Part shown: one piece after another, positions 1 through 8,689 of the stretch
Position numbering within the stretch: position 1 is the first letter of the stretch
How the letters are laid out: every line of letters begins with the position of its first letter
From: CALMFT01 sp964563595
GTDB lineage: Bacteria; Patescibacteriota; Gracilibacteria; Absconditabacterales; Absconditicoccaceae
NCBI GenBank assembly: GCA_964563595.1
Contig: CAZLWR010000023.1
Location: 1-16,401, forward strand
Direction of reading: 5' to 3'
DNA: 16,401 nt
Translations under genes and position numbers: made by a program
Notes under the pieces: generated by a model
Told to the model about the DNA's origin: nothing
Database searches by the model: none
What the model saw: the letters and a program-made list of their open reading frames with translations, nothing else

Positions 1-52
1 CGTCATCCGCTTTTTTTAGTGCTCGAAACACTAAATACATTTCGCCAGAAAC

Positions 53-82
53 AAAAAACCTGTACCAATAGCACAGGCTTTT
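53..82 (-). terminator. Rho-independent terminator of the Fic-like gene
   Basis: On the minus strand a stem CCTGTGC / GTACAGG with loop TATTG is extended by A-T pairs and runs into TTTTTT. It lies about 25 bases after the TAA of the gene ending at 107. The flanking A and T runs could let it work weakly in both directions. Confidence 0.7.
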
Positions 83-106
83 AACAGACATATTACGATA
101 ATGTTA

Positions 107-1372
107 TTACTTTGAGGTCTTCAAATTAATGGTAGTATAATTAGTCTCATAATACGAAGCATCATGTCCTCCAGGACCTGGTCTATCTACGTATTTACCC
201 TTCACACCAACCTTAGCCGTACCATCACTTTTTGCATCCTCACCAACCAAATACTTGGGGTATACGACAATATCAAAATTTGTATCAATGTAGCCAGTAG
301 CTATGTTTGCGACTGGATAGTGTCTTTGAGAAATATCTTTCGTAATTCTTGCATACCCATTAACAAACGGATGTACTTCTATAGCACCAAGCATACGAGC
401 GATGATATCTCTCACGCGTTCATTATCTTTGCTATTAATATTCCTGAAATCTTCTTGTGTAAGGCCATGGTAAATAATAGTCCAGAAGTTTGCCAAACAC
501 ACTGTCTCCTCGAGTTTTGTATTCGGTTTTGACATAGCATCTTCACTCGGTACAAATACGTCTCTTGAAGACCGGAATCTACTCATAAAATCCGTAAGTG
601 ATGCAAGACCATATCCCTTTTGGGTAGTCTTTCAACCAGAAGCTGCGGTAGCTCTTATATACTTTTTAATAACCTGTTCCACTTTTTCTCTGTGCTTCAT
701 CAATAAAGTTATATTTGCGCTTCTTTTATTTTTATCTATCTCACTTCCTAAGAGCTCATCAATAATCACTCCAAAATCGACACCATCTTGGTTACCTAAA
801 GCTTCTTTTATTTCTATTGTAGCTGGATGAGTAGGAAGTGAGCCCATAAGATCGTATATTGAATCACAGTACTTTATTCCTTTACTAATATACTTCCAAA
901 GGAATTGTTGTACAGGGCTTTGTGCATTTGTTTTCTGTTTCCTAGTTTGGCTAATCAGAGTATTTACAAGATGCTGAATAGTTACACCACGAGAAGTTTC
1001 ATAATTTCTAAAATTAGTGTTTTCCAAATCTAAAGAGATAAGCTCTCGAAACAAACTTGGGTCGAACTGACCAGCTTCATTAAACCAAAACAGAGAGTCA
1101 AAATCAGTACGCGGCAATCAGTTAATATATGTTTCAAGTTTTCTGTTTATAGTCTCTTTTTCCAAAGAAAGAAGCTTGATAAACTCTACTCTCTGAGCAA
1201 GCGGCATTTTAGGGTCAAAGAAAGAAAAGAATCAGCCCTGATTAAATAACTTTTCTATAAACTGATTAAGATCAACTCAACTCACACTGACGGAGCCATT
1301 AGCTGTTTTTTCTTTTAAGAAAATCTTTAGATCACTCAATAGATCTGTAAATCCCGAAACTGGTTTGTTCAT
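107..1372 (-). CDS. Uncharacterised protein with a degenerate Fic-like motif
   Basis: Read with UGA as glycine this is one 421-residue frame from ATG 1372 to TAA 107; the standard code would split it into fragments. Residues 1-260 are mostly helical and match nothing I recognise. Near residues 323-345 a helix leads into HPFVNGYARI (334-343), which resembles the Fic/Doc loop HPFxxGNGRxxR. The His, Pro, Phe, the first Gly and the Arg are kept, but the second Asn-Gly is Tyr-Ala. Fic enzymes transfer AMP or other groups to hydroxyl side chains. The changed loop, and the lack of any other recognisable Fic feature, means activity is uncertain. The C-terminal 80 residues are Tyr/Gly-rich. A TTGACA promoter and a terminator bracket it, so it is probably monocistronic. 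The frame is near certain, the Fic link tentative. Confidence 0.8.
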
Positions 1373-1404
1373 AAAATTATATGAAACGGATAAATAAGTA
1401 ATAG

Positions 1405-1433
1405 TACAATAAATATATAGCAGTAAATGTCAA
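1405..1433 (-). promoter_or_regulatory. Sigma-70-type promoter for the Fic-like gene
   Basis: Minus-strand TTGACA (1433-1428), a 16-base spacer, then TATTGT (about 1411-1406). The predicted start of transcription is some 25 bases before ATG 1372. The -35 is perfect and the -10 is four of six. Confidence 0.45.
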
Positions 1434-1610
1434 TAGAATATTTGATTAGATATAGTCAGATTATCAAAAGTTATACTTTTTAAGTAATGTGCTTTTTTGG
1501 TCCTTGCTCTTGCTTCAACACAAAAGATAACTACTAATAATACACTAGAGTGTCTTACCAGGCATCCCATCGCTTCTTATATACATTTTAACTTGTTAGA
1601 TTTTTTTATC

Positions 1611-2000
1611 ATGGTAGATATCAAACAAGAAAACGAAACGATCATCGTTAACGATATGTTTTGTTTTCCATTAAACGAGACTAGTGTTCAAGATCAACAG
1701 CTCATTACTTGTTCTCTTTCTTGTGGCGAGGATATCAAATACGGTGAACCCAATATTCGCTATCTTGACTATCCAGGAGAGTATCAGCAAGACGATTTCA
1801 TAGTGATTTGCATAATGTCAAAAGAAAATAAATTGAATTATGTTATCAAATCATTAAATAGTATATTCGCGTTTGTCCAAGATGCTAAGGCCGTAAATGC
1901 CGATGCCTTTGAAGGAGTGACTGATGTAATAGCATACGGCGAGAACGTATCACTTCAGCTTCAAAAGCTAGATATGCAATGTAATATCATTTCTCTCTAG
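1611..2000 (+). CDS. Hypothetical protein, 129 residues
   Basis: ATG 1611 to TAG 2000, in a frame that stays open further upstream. The ATG start is chosen because the upstream part (to 1497) has no ATG and reads like leader sequence. The protein is acidic, soluble and has no signal peptide or membrane segment. It holds several Cys (including CSLSCGED around residue 35) and no in-frame TGA or CGA. I do not recognise the family. It is divergent from the Fic-like gene and lies 126 bases before rpoD, which has its own promoter in between, so it is probably a separate unit. Confidence 0.7.
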   Translation: MVDIKQENETIIVNDMFCFPLNETSVQDQQLITCSLSCGEDIKYGEPNIRYLDYPGEYQQDDFIVICIMSKENKLNYVIKSLNSIFAFVQDAKAVNADAFEGVTDVIAYGENVSLQLQKLDMQCNIISL

Positions 2001-2023
2001 TAGGACAGCATTCTAACTCATAA

Positions 2024-2052
2024 TTGCATAATAGCAATTTTTCGGATACAAT
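2024..2052 (+). promoter_or_regulatory. Sigma-70-type promoter of rpoD
   Basis: TTGCAT (2024-2029), a 17-base spacer, then TACAAT (2047-2052). It leaves a leader of about 68 bases before ATG 2127. The spacer contains ATAGCAATTTTTC, which recurs at 6992-7004. Confidence 0.65.
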
Positions 2053-2126
2053 AAAACAAGCAACTCGTATTTCATAGTATTCAGCCTATTTCATATTTCC
2101 ATTTTATACTTTTGCACTTATAGTAT

Positions 2127-3335
2127 ATGTTCAAACCCGTGAGAAATCAGTATCAAGTCAAAAAAGATCTCCGAAAAAAGTTTCTCGACGAAATTATTGA
2201 ACTACCAGAAGGATTGCAGCAGCTCTTAAGAGAATGATTTGAACATGGATTCATTTCGGAAGATTCGGTTATTTTTCATATTGATGATCTAGACAAGAAA
2301 GCCAAGACTTTGGAGAAGTTTTTCGAGATAGCAGAAAAGCTGAGCATCAAAATCGAGACTATTGAAGAGATGCTCGAAAGAGAAAGACTCAGATTACAAG
2401 ATGAGTCCAAAAAGAGACTTGGAAAGATCAAGCTTTACGACAACTCTCACAACATCAACGATAAACAATATCAAGATTACGTAAAACTATACTTTACAGA
2501 GCTTTCTAAGTTACCGCTCTTGGCTTTTGATGAAGAGAAGGAATTATGCGTAAGAGTAAAAAGAGGTGACGAAAATGCTAAGAAAAAACTGATCGAATCT
2601 AACTTGAGATTAGTGGTAAGTATTGCCAAAAGATATATCTGATCCAAGCTTTCTTTCATGGATTTGATCCAGGAAGGTAACGTGGGACTTATCAAGGCCA
2701 TCGAAAAGTTTGATCCTGATAAAGACTTCAAGTTTTCTACCTATGCACATCGATGGATCAAACAATCGTTAATAAAGGCCATTGCCGATCTTGGTAAAAA
2801 CGTGAGGATACCCGTCCATCTTTTGGATGAAATTTCAACATACAACAAAACCTATCAAGAAATATTCCAAAAAACTGGTAAAGAACCGACTTCTCGTGAG
2901 ATTGCTCAAGAAATGAATTTCCCTCTCAAGAAGGTTAAAAAGCTTGAAGAGATTATCTACGGAAACACATCACTCGATATGGATCTGGGTGATGATCACA
3001 AATCCACGCTTGGAGATCTCGTAGAAGATATTAATACGATGAGACCTGATCAGGTAGTTGAAAAAGAAGTAATCAGAGAAAATCTCGAAAAAATATTGGA
3101 TATGCTGGATCCAAGAGAATCCAAAATTATCAAAATGAGATATGGTATAGACTGACCAAAATATACTCTTGAACAAGTGGGAGCTGAGTTCGATGTGACT
3201 CGTGAAAGAGTGAGACAAATCGAGCAGAAAGTAATCCAAAAACTTCAGGAACATATTGGTTTGCAAAGACTACTGGGTATTGAAGATGAAGTTGCAAAGC
3301 TTGGTGACAATAAGACCTACAAGCACGCCGCTTAA
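2127..3335 (+). CDS. rpoD: Primary RNA polymerase sigma factor (sigma-70, RpoD)
   Basis: A 402-residue sigma factor that directs RNA polymerase to housekeeping promoters. Residues 15-75 resemble region 1.1, the mark of primary sigmas. Regions 1.2-2 span about 115-250, with NLRLVVSIAKRY, DLIQEGNVGLIKAIEKFD and FKFSTYAH. Region 3 follows at about 250-320. Region 4 (about 325-390) has the helix-turn-helix VTRERVRQIEQK. TGA encodes Gly172 (usual RYVGRG position) and Gly343 (RYGID-G), so the standard code would break it in three. Codon 209 is CGA, just before Trp210, exactly where the family has Trp-Trp (YATWWIRQ), while conserved arginines use CGT, AGA or AGG. It starts at the only upstream ATG, without a Shine-Dalgarno, and has its own promoter and terminator. 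Confidence 0.97.
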
Positions 3336-3354
3336 CTATAATAAAATTATCTGA

Positions 3355-3723
3355 TTATTCTTTACTAAAACGGGGGGAAATAAACACCCCTTTTTTTCTT
3401 TTGGAAATAATAATATCCTGACTGGCACGAATCACTTTATCACGGCTCTCTTCAAGAACTTGTTTTGTTGCGTTCAAAAACTCCAGTAGTTCTTCGTGGC
3501 TTGGGTCATTCATGGAAAGCAATGCAGTACACAGATTATTGTTGCCCAACATACCCCGGCGGGTCAAATAGCTCATGAGAGCTAGACGAATAGCATTATG
3601 CTTATGGGGGCATACAACCGCGGATTGGGAAAAAATAGCACTTATCTGATCTTGCACCAGCTGTAACTGGTCTAAGTAAGTGCCGTATCTATGAAGATAT
3701 CTTTGTTGTAAAATATTATACAT
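3355..3723 (-). CDS. Hypothetical protein, 122 residues
   Basis: ATG 3723 to TAA 3355. A TTG at 3741 would add six residues, but ATG 3723 is the first ATG after the stop of the preceding gene. The protein looks soluble and helical, with CPHKHNA near residue 38 and a basic tail. I do not recognise the family. It starts 27 bases after the TIM-barrel gene and is probably co-transcribed from the promoter at 4590-4618. It converges on rpoD, whose terminator is embedded in its last codons. It has one CGG codon in LT-R-CGG-GMLG and no in-frame TGA. Confidence 0.7.
   Translation of the reverse strand: MYNILQQRYLHRYGTYLDQLQLVQDQISAIFSQSAVVCPHKHNAIRLALMSYLTRRGMLGNNNLCTALLSMNDPSHEELLEFLNATKQVLEESRDKVIRASQDIIISKRKKGVFISPRFSKE
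3367..3397 (+). terminator. Rho-independent terminator of rpoD
   Basis: A GGGG stem, a loop of about 11 bases and CCCC are followed by seven T. It starts about 30 bases after the rpoD stop and lies inside the 3' coding end of the convergent gene, whose KRKKGVF residues are encoded by the same bases. Confidence 0.75.
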
Positions 3724-3750
3724 ACTCTGAATACTATTCAATATTTCAGA

Positions 3751-4542
3751 TTATTCAACTACTACATCTCTATAATGTTCATTATAGTAACTCTTGCACT
3801 TTTTCAAAATAAGTTCCACTTTCCCCTGATCACTTAGTTCTCTTTTACTGAGTTCCAATTTCACACTGAAATTACTCTGGTATTCAAATTGTTTGAGTTT
3901 TTTCAAAATAGCAGGAAGCTTGAGTTCTCCATCACCCAAAGGTAGATGAGAAATTCCTGTTTTACTCTTATCAGATAGATACACTACGGATAAATAAGGA
4001 ATGAAATTGGGTACCTTACGCATAAATTCTGTTTCAAGCATCTGATCATCGATATTGACCAAATCAAAAGCCAAATAACAATGATATTTCTTGATGATAT
4101 CTACAATATTACTGAAACGAAATTTTGGAATAGGCAGAATAAACAAATTTTGCCTAGGCGGATTGATGATAGAAAATTTGATTTTAGAGTTTTGACTGCG
4201 ATAGCCGGCCAAGTTATTGGAAAGAAAGCTATAGGATTTGATATTAAAGATACTAGGACTATTGATACTAATAGTATCACAACCACATTTACGTGCCATC
4301 TCAAGTGCTATATTCATCTCTCTGGGATTCGTTTTATCGCTGAGCTGGATACACTTTACTGGTAAATCATAATTAGTCTGCAATTTGTACACATAATCCA
4401 CATTCCAGCTATCAAAATTCTTCCATAATGCTAAATCTATTCCATCATAACCGGTGTCTTTAGCAATCTGAAAAATAAGGTCCAGTCCATAACCAGAGAG
4501 TGTATCAGTTGATAACAATATTTTAGCCTTTGGTGATGCCAT
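3751..4542 (-). CDS. Xylose-isomerase-like TIM-barrel protein (sugar phosphate isomerase/epimerase family)
   Basis: 263 residues. Members of this superfamily (AP endonuclease 2 / xylose isomerase-like barrels) isomerise or epimerise sugars or cut DNA at abasic sites, using metal in an (alpha/beta)8 barrel. Family signs are the early strand-helix TGYDGIDLAL (about 27-36), CGCDTISINS in the middle, a YLAFDLVNID strand, and near the end YLSDKS...HLPLGDGELKLPAILKKLK, which matches the usual GEGEIDWKEIL pattern before the last strand. The expected late Glu is present in VKLELS. ATG 4542 is preferred over a TTG at 4575, because the promoter at 4590-4618 would put the latter almost at the transcript end. 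The substrate cannot be told from sequence. It is first in a two-gene unit with the 3355-3723 gene. Confidence 0.82.
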   Translation of the reverse strand: MASPKAKILLSTDTLSGYGLDLIFQIAKDTGYDGIDLALWKNFDSWNVDYVYKLQTNYDLPVKCIQLSDKTNPREMNIALEMARKCGCDTISINSPSIFNIKSYSFLSNNLAGYRSQNSKIKFSIINPPRQNLFILPIPKFRFSNIVDIIKKYHCYLAFDLVNIDDQMLETEFMRKVPNFIPYLSVVYLSDKSKTGISHLPLGDGELKLPAILKKLKQFEYQSNFSVKLELSKRELSDQGKVELILKKCKSYYNEHYRDVVVE

Positions 4543-4589
4543 CAGAAAGAGAAATAATAGCCTGAATAAATACAAATAAGTATTATTCT

Positions 4590-4618
4590 AGTATACATGT
4601 ATCAGCTTATTTTGTCAA
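4590..4618 (-). promoter_or_regulatory. Sigma-70-type promoter of the TIM-barrel gene
   Basis: Minus-strand TTGACA (4618-4613), a 17-base spacer, then TATACT (4595-4590). It is nearly consensus, begins three bases after the TAG of the upstream gene (4621) and lies about 40 bases before ATG 4542. Confidence 0.8.
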
Positions 4619-4620
4619 AT

Positions 4621-5262
4621 CTACTCACAATTCTGTGTTTCTAGAATATCGAATATATTATTATAGAGAGAATCGGCATATATGCTCGCTTCTGGCAAAT
4701 CCATAACTCTAGAACTCATATTTCGTATTTCATCGGCCAAGATAACTGGAGAACCAAGAGCTTTCACGTAATTCACAACCCCTTCGTAAGTGGGTCCTCC
4801 CGACATTATATATCCTTGTAAAGCGGCATGCCAAAGGCGTAGGTCCTGATACTGGATCCCAAATTGAAACTCTCAGTCATCATATAGCTGAAATGCATCA
4901 TGATACACCGCTTTATTAATAAATTTGTCATACAAGTATCTATCTTCAAAAAACTTTACTACTTGAGTGAGGTATTTACTTTCTGGGCACACATCATATA
5001 GTCACTGTGAATGCAAAAACTCTTCTCTTTTTATATCAATCCATTGGTGCAGCTTCATACCTACAAAAAAAGGATCTCAGGTCAAAACTTCAGCTCGAGA
5101 ATCTACGGGTAGATGGGTCTTGTTTCTCTCAATGACTCACAAATACCTAATATCTGGGAAGCTTGTTCATAACACATAGGAAACAAAACGGTTTTTATCA
5201 AATAGATCAGATCAATTATACAAACGATCAAAAAGGATAAGGTGCGTAAGCGGTGCAGCCAT
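4621..5262 (-). CDS. Zinc-dependent phospholipase C-like hydrolase
   Basis: With UGA as glycine this is a 213-residue frame; five in-frame TGA codons hide it under the standard code. It opens with APLTHLILFDRLY, then FPDIRYLGVIERNKTHLP and GMKLHQWID. His7, Asp37, His50, His72 and Asp76 have the spacing seen in the zinc-dependent phospholipase C / S1-P1 nuclease type of helical metalloenzymes, where N-terminal and mid-protein His and Asp bind zinc. No signal peptide is visible, so it is probably cytoplasmic and the true substrate is open. ATG 5262 lies five bases after the alaS stop, so the two genes form one operon. CGA codons occur in DS-CGA-AEV and DEI-CGA-NMS. Confidence 0.7.
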
Positions 5263-5267
5263 AGAGA

Positions 5268-6866
5268 TTAGTCTACAAGATGTAAATATACTCCTGCATA
5301 CTTAATAACCTCTCTGATTATCACTTTTTCCTGTGAATCTAATATAATCTGACCCTTATCTCCTACCTGACCTCAACCCGTTGCATAAAAAGGCGTTGTG
5401 TCAAAAACAAGCACCCTTTGTCCCTGTTCTGTTGTAAAGTCTCTCAAGAGCCTAGCATCTTGTCGATTCAGATTACGATATCATACAAATTTGGTTTCTG
5501 GAACTCCCTCAAGATATTTAGACCACTGCGTATCTTTGACAAATGCAGCGGATGCCCTGCTACGCTCTTTTGCCTTTTCAACCTCGACGTCAAAAGCGTC
5601 TTTATCAACTTGTAGTCCCTTGGACAAGAGCACGTCCTTGATAATATCCCAAGGCAAACCAAAGCTGTCAAAGAGCTTGAAGGTATCAGCACCACTCAGC
5701 GATCATTTTTTTATCAACTTATCGAGCTCAGCAAGACCATTGGAAATAGTTTGTTGAAATTGTTGACATTCTTTACTGATAGCATCAGTTGCATCCAATG
5801 ATTTACCAGTCATGCCCTCATACCAAGGAGCGAAGTCATCAATCAGACTCGTTACCATAGCGTGTACAAATTTAGTGAGATCTTCCAATCCCAATGCCCT
5901 CAATTTAGTAAGATTAAAATAGCCCCTTCTAATGAGCCTCCTCAGAACATAACCCCTTCCTTCGTTGCTTGGCAGCACCCCATCACAAATCAAAAAAGTA
6001 GCAGCCCTGAAATGATCCATGATAATTCTATAGGATTGCAGATGATCTGCATAGTGTGTATCAGTGTGGGCAGCAATAATTTCTCTGGCAGAAGCGAATA
6101 CATCAGTTTCAAATATAGTCTCGGTATGTTGCAAGACCATATTTAATCTCTCAAAGCCCATACCAGTATCTACATTTTTTTGACTCAGCTCTTGAAATCC
6201 ATTACCAGAGCCATCTTGGTAGTAGCTCATCATCACGTTATTTCGGATTTCTGTATATCTATCATTCACACCCATGTCTCGATCTTCAGGGCCAAAATCT
6301 GCTCCTCTGTCGTAATAAAACTCTACACAGGGCCCACAAGGTCCAACCGGGCCTGGTGTCCAAAAGTTGTCTGATTCACCCTGATCATCGAAACGCATTT
6401 CTTTGATATGTTCTATGCCAAGACTCACTAAGGTATCATAACTTTCATCATCTCTGGGAATTTTCGCCGCCACATCACCAGCAAATATAGTAGCCCCGAG
6501 TTTGGTTTTATCAATACCCAACACATCTACCAAGAACTCAATACTTCGAGTTATTGCTTCTTTTTTGAAATAATCTCCCAGCGATCGATTTCCCATCATT
6601 TCAAACATACTCAGATGTCTTTCATCTCCAATATCGTCTATGTCGTTGGTACGGATACACTTTTGAATATTATAAAGTCTTTTGCCAAGCGGATGTGGCT
6701 TACCAACCAAATAAGGCACAAAGGGCTGCATTCATGCAACCGTGAATAACACCGACTTATTCTCAGAGTCTGCCACCAAAGAAACTGGCTTGGCATGTGC
6801 ATGTCCTCTTGTTTCTCGAAATTCTTTTCGTTTTTCACGGACCTGTTGATTAGTAAAAGTAGACAT
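5268..6866 (-). CDS. alaS: Alanyl-tRNA synthetase, short form without editing and C-Ala domains
   Basis: 532 residues, against roughly 870 in typical bacteria. It attaches alanine to tRNA-Ala. The catalytic core is complete: FTVAGMQPF, KCIRTNDIDDIG, FEMMGN-SLGDYF, GPCGPC and VDTGMGFERL, then the helical tRNA-recognition part with SNEGRGYVLRRLIRRG. It enters the beta-barrel (TTPFYATGGGQVGD, about 490-505) and stops at VYLHLVD, just before the point where the HxxxH editing zinc site normally begins. TGA encodes conserved Gly45 and Gly498. CGA codons 13, 17, 94, 107 and 208 fall where AlaRS has Trp or Phe, notably EI-CGA-N for EIWN. The TAA is followed five bases later by the next gene, with no trace of the missing domains in the window. 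Confidence 0.95.
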
Positions 6867-7007
6867 TACAAACTACGCCATCAAAAAATAAAATACAACA
6901 ATCAGCACTTCAATATGCTATTCTTTTAATTTTTTAGTGTGATAATCATAGCAATTCCATACTATTTACAACATAAACTAAAAATTTGACAATAGCAATT
7001 TTTCTGG

Positions 7008-7020
7008 TTTGTCTGACAAA
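7008..7020. promoter_or_regulatory. Candidate operator, upstream dyad
   Basis: TTTGTC-T-GACAAA is a perfect 13-bp dyad ending three bases before the -35 of the zinc-ribbon promoter. A related dyad, TGTC-A-GACA, lies at 7067-7075 just after the expected transcription start, 57 bp away centre to centre. Such pairs around a promoter suit a dimeric repressor. Confidence 0.4.
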
Positions 7021-7023
7021 TCA

Positions 7024-7053
7024 TTGCAAAACACCTTAAATAACTTATATAAT
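7024..7053 (+). promoter_or_regulatory. Sigma-70-type promoter of the zinc-ribbon / secF unit
   Basis: TTGCAA (7024-7029), an 18-base spacer, then a perfect TATAAT (7048-7053). It leaves a leader of about 100 bases before ATG 7159, with repeated TTGTCT / AGACAA elements. Confidence 0.65.
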
Positions 7054-7158
7054 CTGACGTTAATCATGTCAGACAATAAAGTAAGCACTTCATTTGAGTC
7101 TTTTGGTTACAGAGTTTTTTTTGAGTCATATTGTCTTTAATCTCTTTCATTTTGCCTC

Positions 7159-7413
7159 ATGAAACAATGTCAATCCTGTGGTATGCCCTTATCAATGGAC
7201 AAAGTGGGAGGATGAACCGAAATAAATGGGTCAATCTCGAGCTTATATTGCAGCAACTGCTACCAAAACGGTGAGTTTACGCAAAAAGATATAACTGTCA
7301 GACAGATGCAAGATTTCAACGAAGAAAAACTCAAAGAATATAAGATGAACTGGTTCATGAGGAAACTAGCGAGACGACAATTGCCAAGCCTTCAGAGACG
7401 AAAAAGTAAATAA
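7159..7413 (+). CDS. Putative zinc-ribbon protein
   Basis: 84 residues, absent from a standard-code reading because of one TGA. It opens with CQSCGMPL and has LYCSNCYQNGEFT at about 29-41, so two CxxC pairs form a zinc ribbon. The GTE-NGS stretch between them and the closing LPSLQR-x-K match the small zinc-ribbon family described in Pfam as a putative zinc ribbon domain (PF12674 type), whose function is not known to me. The TGA gives Gly in GGGTE. Codon 81 is CGA in LPSLQR-CGA-K, where relatives commonly read LKRW-K. Codon 73 is also CGA. It lies 57 bases before secF and is probably co-transcribed. Confidence 0.8.
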
Positions 7414-7470
7414 AGTAATCATATTATCTACTATATAGAACATAAACCAACAGTCATATTTTAGCTTTTA

Positions 7471-8394
7471 ATGGTATTAATGAGATTCCCTATTATTAAA
7501 CATTCTCTTATCTGGCTATCAGCAGGATTAATTTGGATGTGCGTATGTGCCGTATTATTTTTTACAAACCTCAGATTATCTAAACAATTCACTGGTGGTA
7601 TAGAATTCAAATTGGAAGGTGCACAGACAACCACGCAAATCCAAACACAGTTAGCACAAACCCTATCTGATAATAATCTGAGAATCAGTACTAGTGAAGC
7701 ATGAGATCACATCAACGTTCTTATTCAGCAAACACAGCCTGATGAACCTAAATTACTAGAACATGCAAAGAGGGTACAGGCCATTTACAATACCAACAAT
7801 CCAAAATTGGTTGAGTTCGCCATCGTAGGACCAAGCATTGGTAAACAAGTAAGTAGCACTGCGGTACAAGCAATCGTGCGAGGCCTTATTCTTATGACCT
7901 TGTTCATTATTTTTGAGTTCTCTAAAATTAGGAGATTCATTCAGCCATGGATTTTGGCAATCATTACAGTCATAACAATGCTCTTTGATATACTCTCTCC
8001 GATGGGAATTTATGGTTTAAAAATGATGTTAGACAACACTGCACAAGTGGATGTTATCTTCATCGTAGCTCTTTTGACCACTATGGGTTATAGTATCAAC
8101 GATACGGTGATCATTTTTGATCGTATTAGAGAACATTTAGAAACAGATAAAGGACACGACGTAGGAACTATATTTGAAAACTCTTTATGGGAAACAATGG
8201 CCAGATCACTTATGACTTCAGGAGCGGTACTTATGGTAGTAGTGACCATGTACTTCCTTGGAACAGGTGATTTGAAAAATTTCGCCTTTTCTATGATGGT
8301 TGGTGTCATATCAGGATCATTCTCTAGTATCTTTATGGCTGGTCCTATAGCCTATCTAGTTACCAAACGAACAAATAAAAGAAAAAAGCAATAA
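7471..8394 (+). CDS. secF: Protein translocase subunit SecF
   Basis: 307 residues, close to the family norm. SecF works with SecD to pull secreted proteins through SecYEG using the proton gradient. The first membrane helix is at about 12-32, followed by FTGGIEF at the start of the periplasmic domain, GPSIGKQVSS at about 120 and five more membrane helices. The signature MGYSINDTVIIFDRIREH covers about 205-222. TGA gives Gly78. An alternative ATG three codons later is possible. No secD lies next to it, although the two genes are usually adjacent. CGA codons occur at about 137, entering a helix, and near the basic tail. Confidence 0.95.
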
Positions 8395-8446
8395 AAATAA
8401 TCAGGAAGACAGTGTATCAAACTATTTAGTACCTATTCAGGTTATT

Positions 8447-8689
8447 ATGAAATTCCTCTATCTTTTGTTGGGAAGCGTATGCGTCATCGTTATGCTTATT
8501 GTCTTCTTCCAATCCATCATTTGGTTTAATCAAAAAGTACCCTTCCTTTCCCAAACAAGTGGAATTGCACTCAGTAGCTTTGTTATAATAGAATTTGTTA
8601 TATCATTTGCTGGAGGCGTATTCTTAACCCTGGGTATCAAAAGTTTATTTAGTAACTATACAGATAACAATGACGGATTTGATCTATAA
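8447..8689 (+). CDS. Small membrane protein with two transmembrane helices
   Basis: 80 residues. Hydrophobic helices run at about 2-25 and 43-66, with a short polar loop and an acidic tail (NDGFDL). I do not recognise a family. Its last 20 bases overlap the start of the next gene (8670), so the two are translationally linked and probably act together. The gap from secF is 52 bases, so read-through from the secF unit is likely. There is no in-frame TGA. Confidence 0.7.
   Translation: MKFLYLLLGSVCVIVMLIVFFQSIIWFNQKVPFLSQTSGIALSSFVIIEFVISFAGGVFLTLGIKSLFSNYTDNNDGFDL

Noticed and set aside
8..40. AGTG...CACT hairpin beside a T run at the window start
   Set aside because: On the plus strand the T run precedes the stem, and on the minus strand an A run follows it, so it is not a terminator in either direction.
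107..586. Stop-split fragments as pseudogenes (here and in sigma-70, alaS, rseP and guaC)
   Set aside because: The apparent stops are all TGA and fall on conserved glycines, so this is recoding and not decay.
1373..1610. tRNA, small RNA or riboswitch in the larger intergenic gaps
   Set aside because: No cloverleaf, TTCGA-type arm or known riboswitch core was seen in this or the other gaps; only A/T-rich leader and promoter elements.
5398..5757. Plus-strand open frames within alaS
   Set aside because: They are shadows opposite well-conserved AlaRS codons.
7066..7140. 24-codon ATG frame in the zinc-ribbon leader
   Set aside because: Too short to judge, with no attenuator-like codon run. Its bases are better explained by dyads and repeats.
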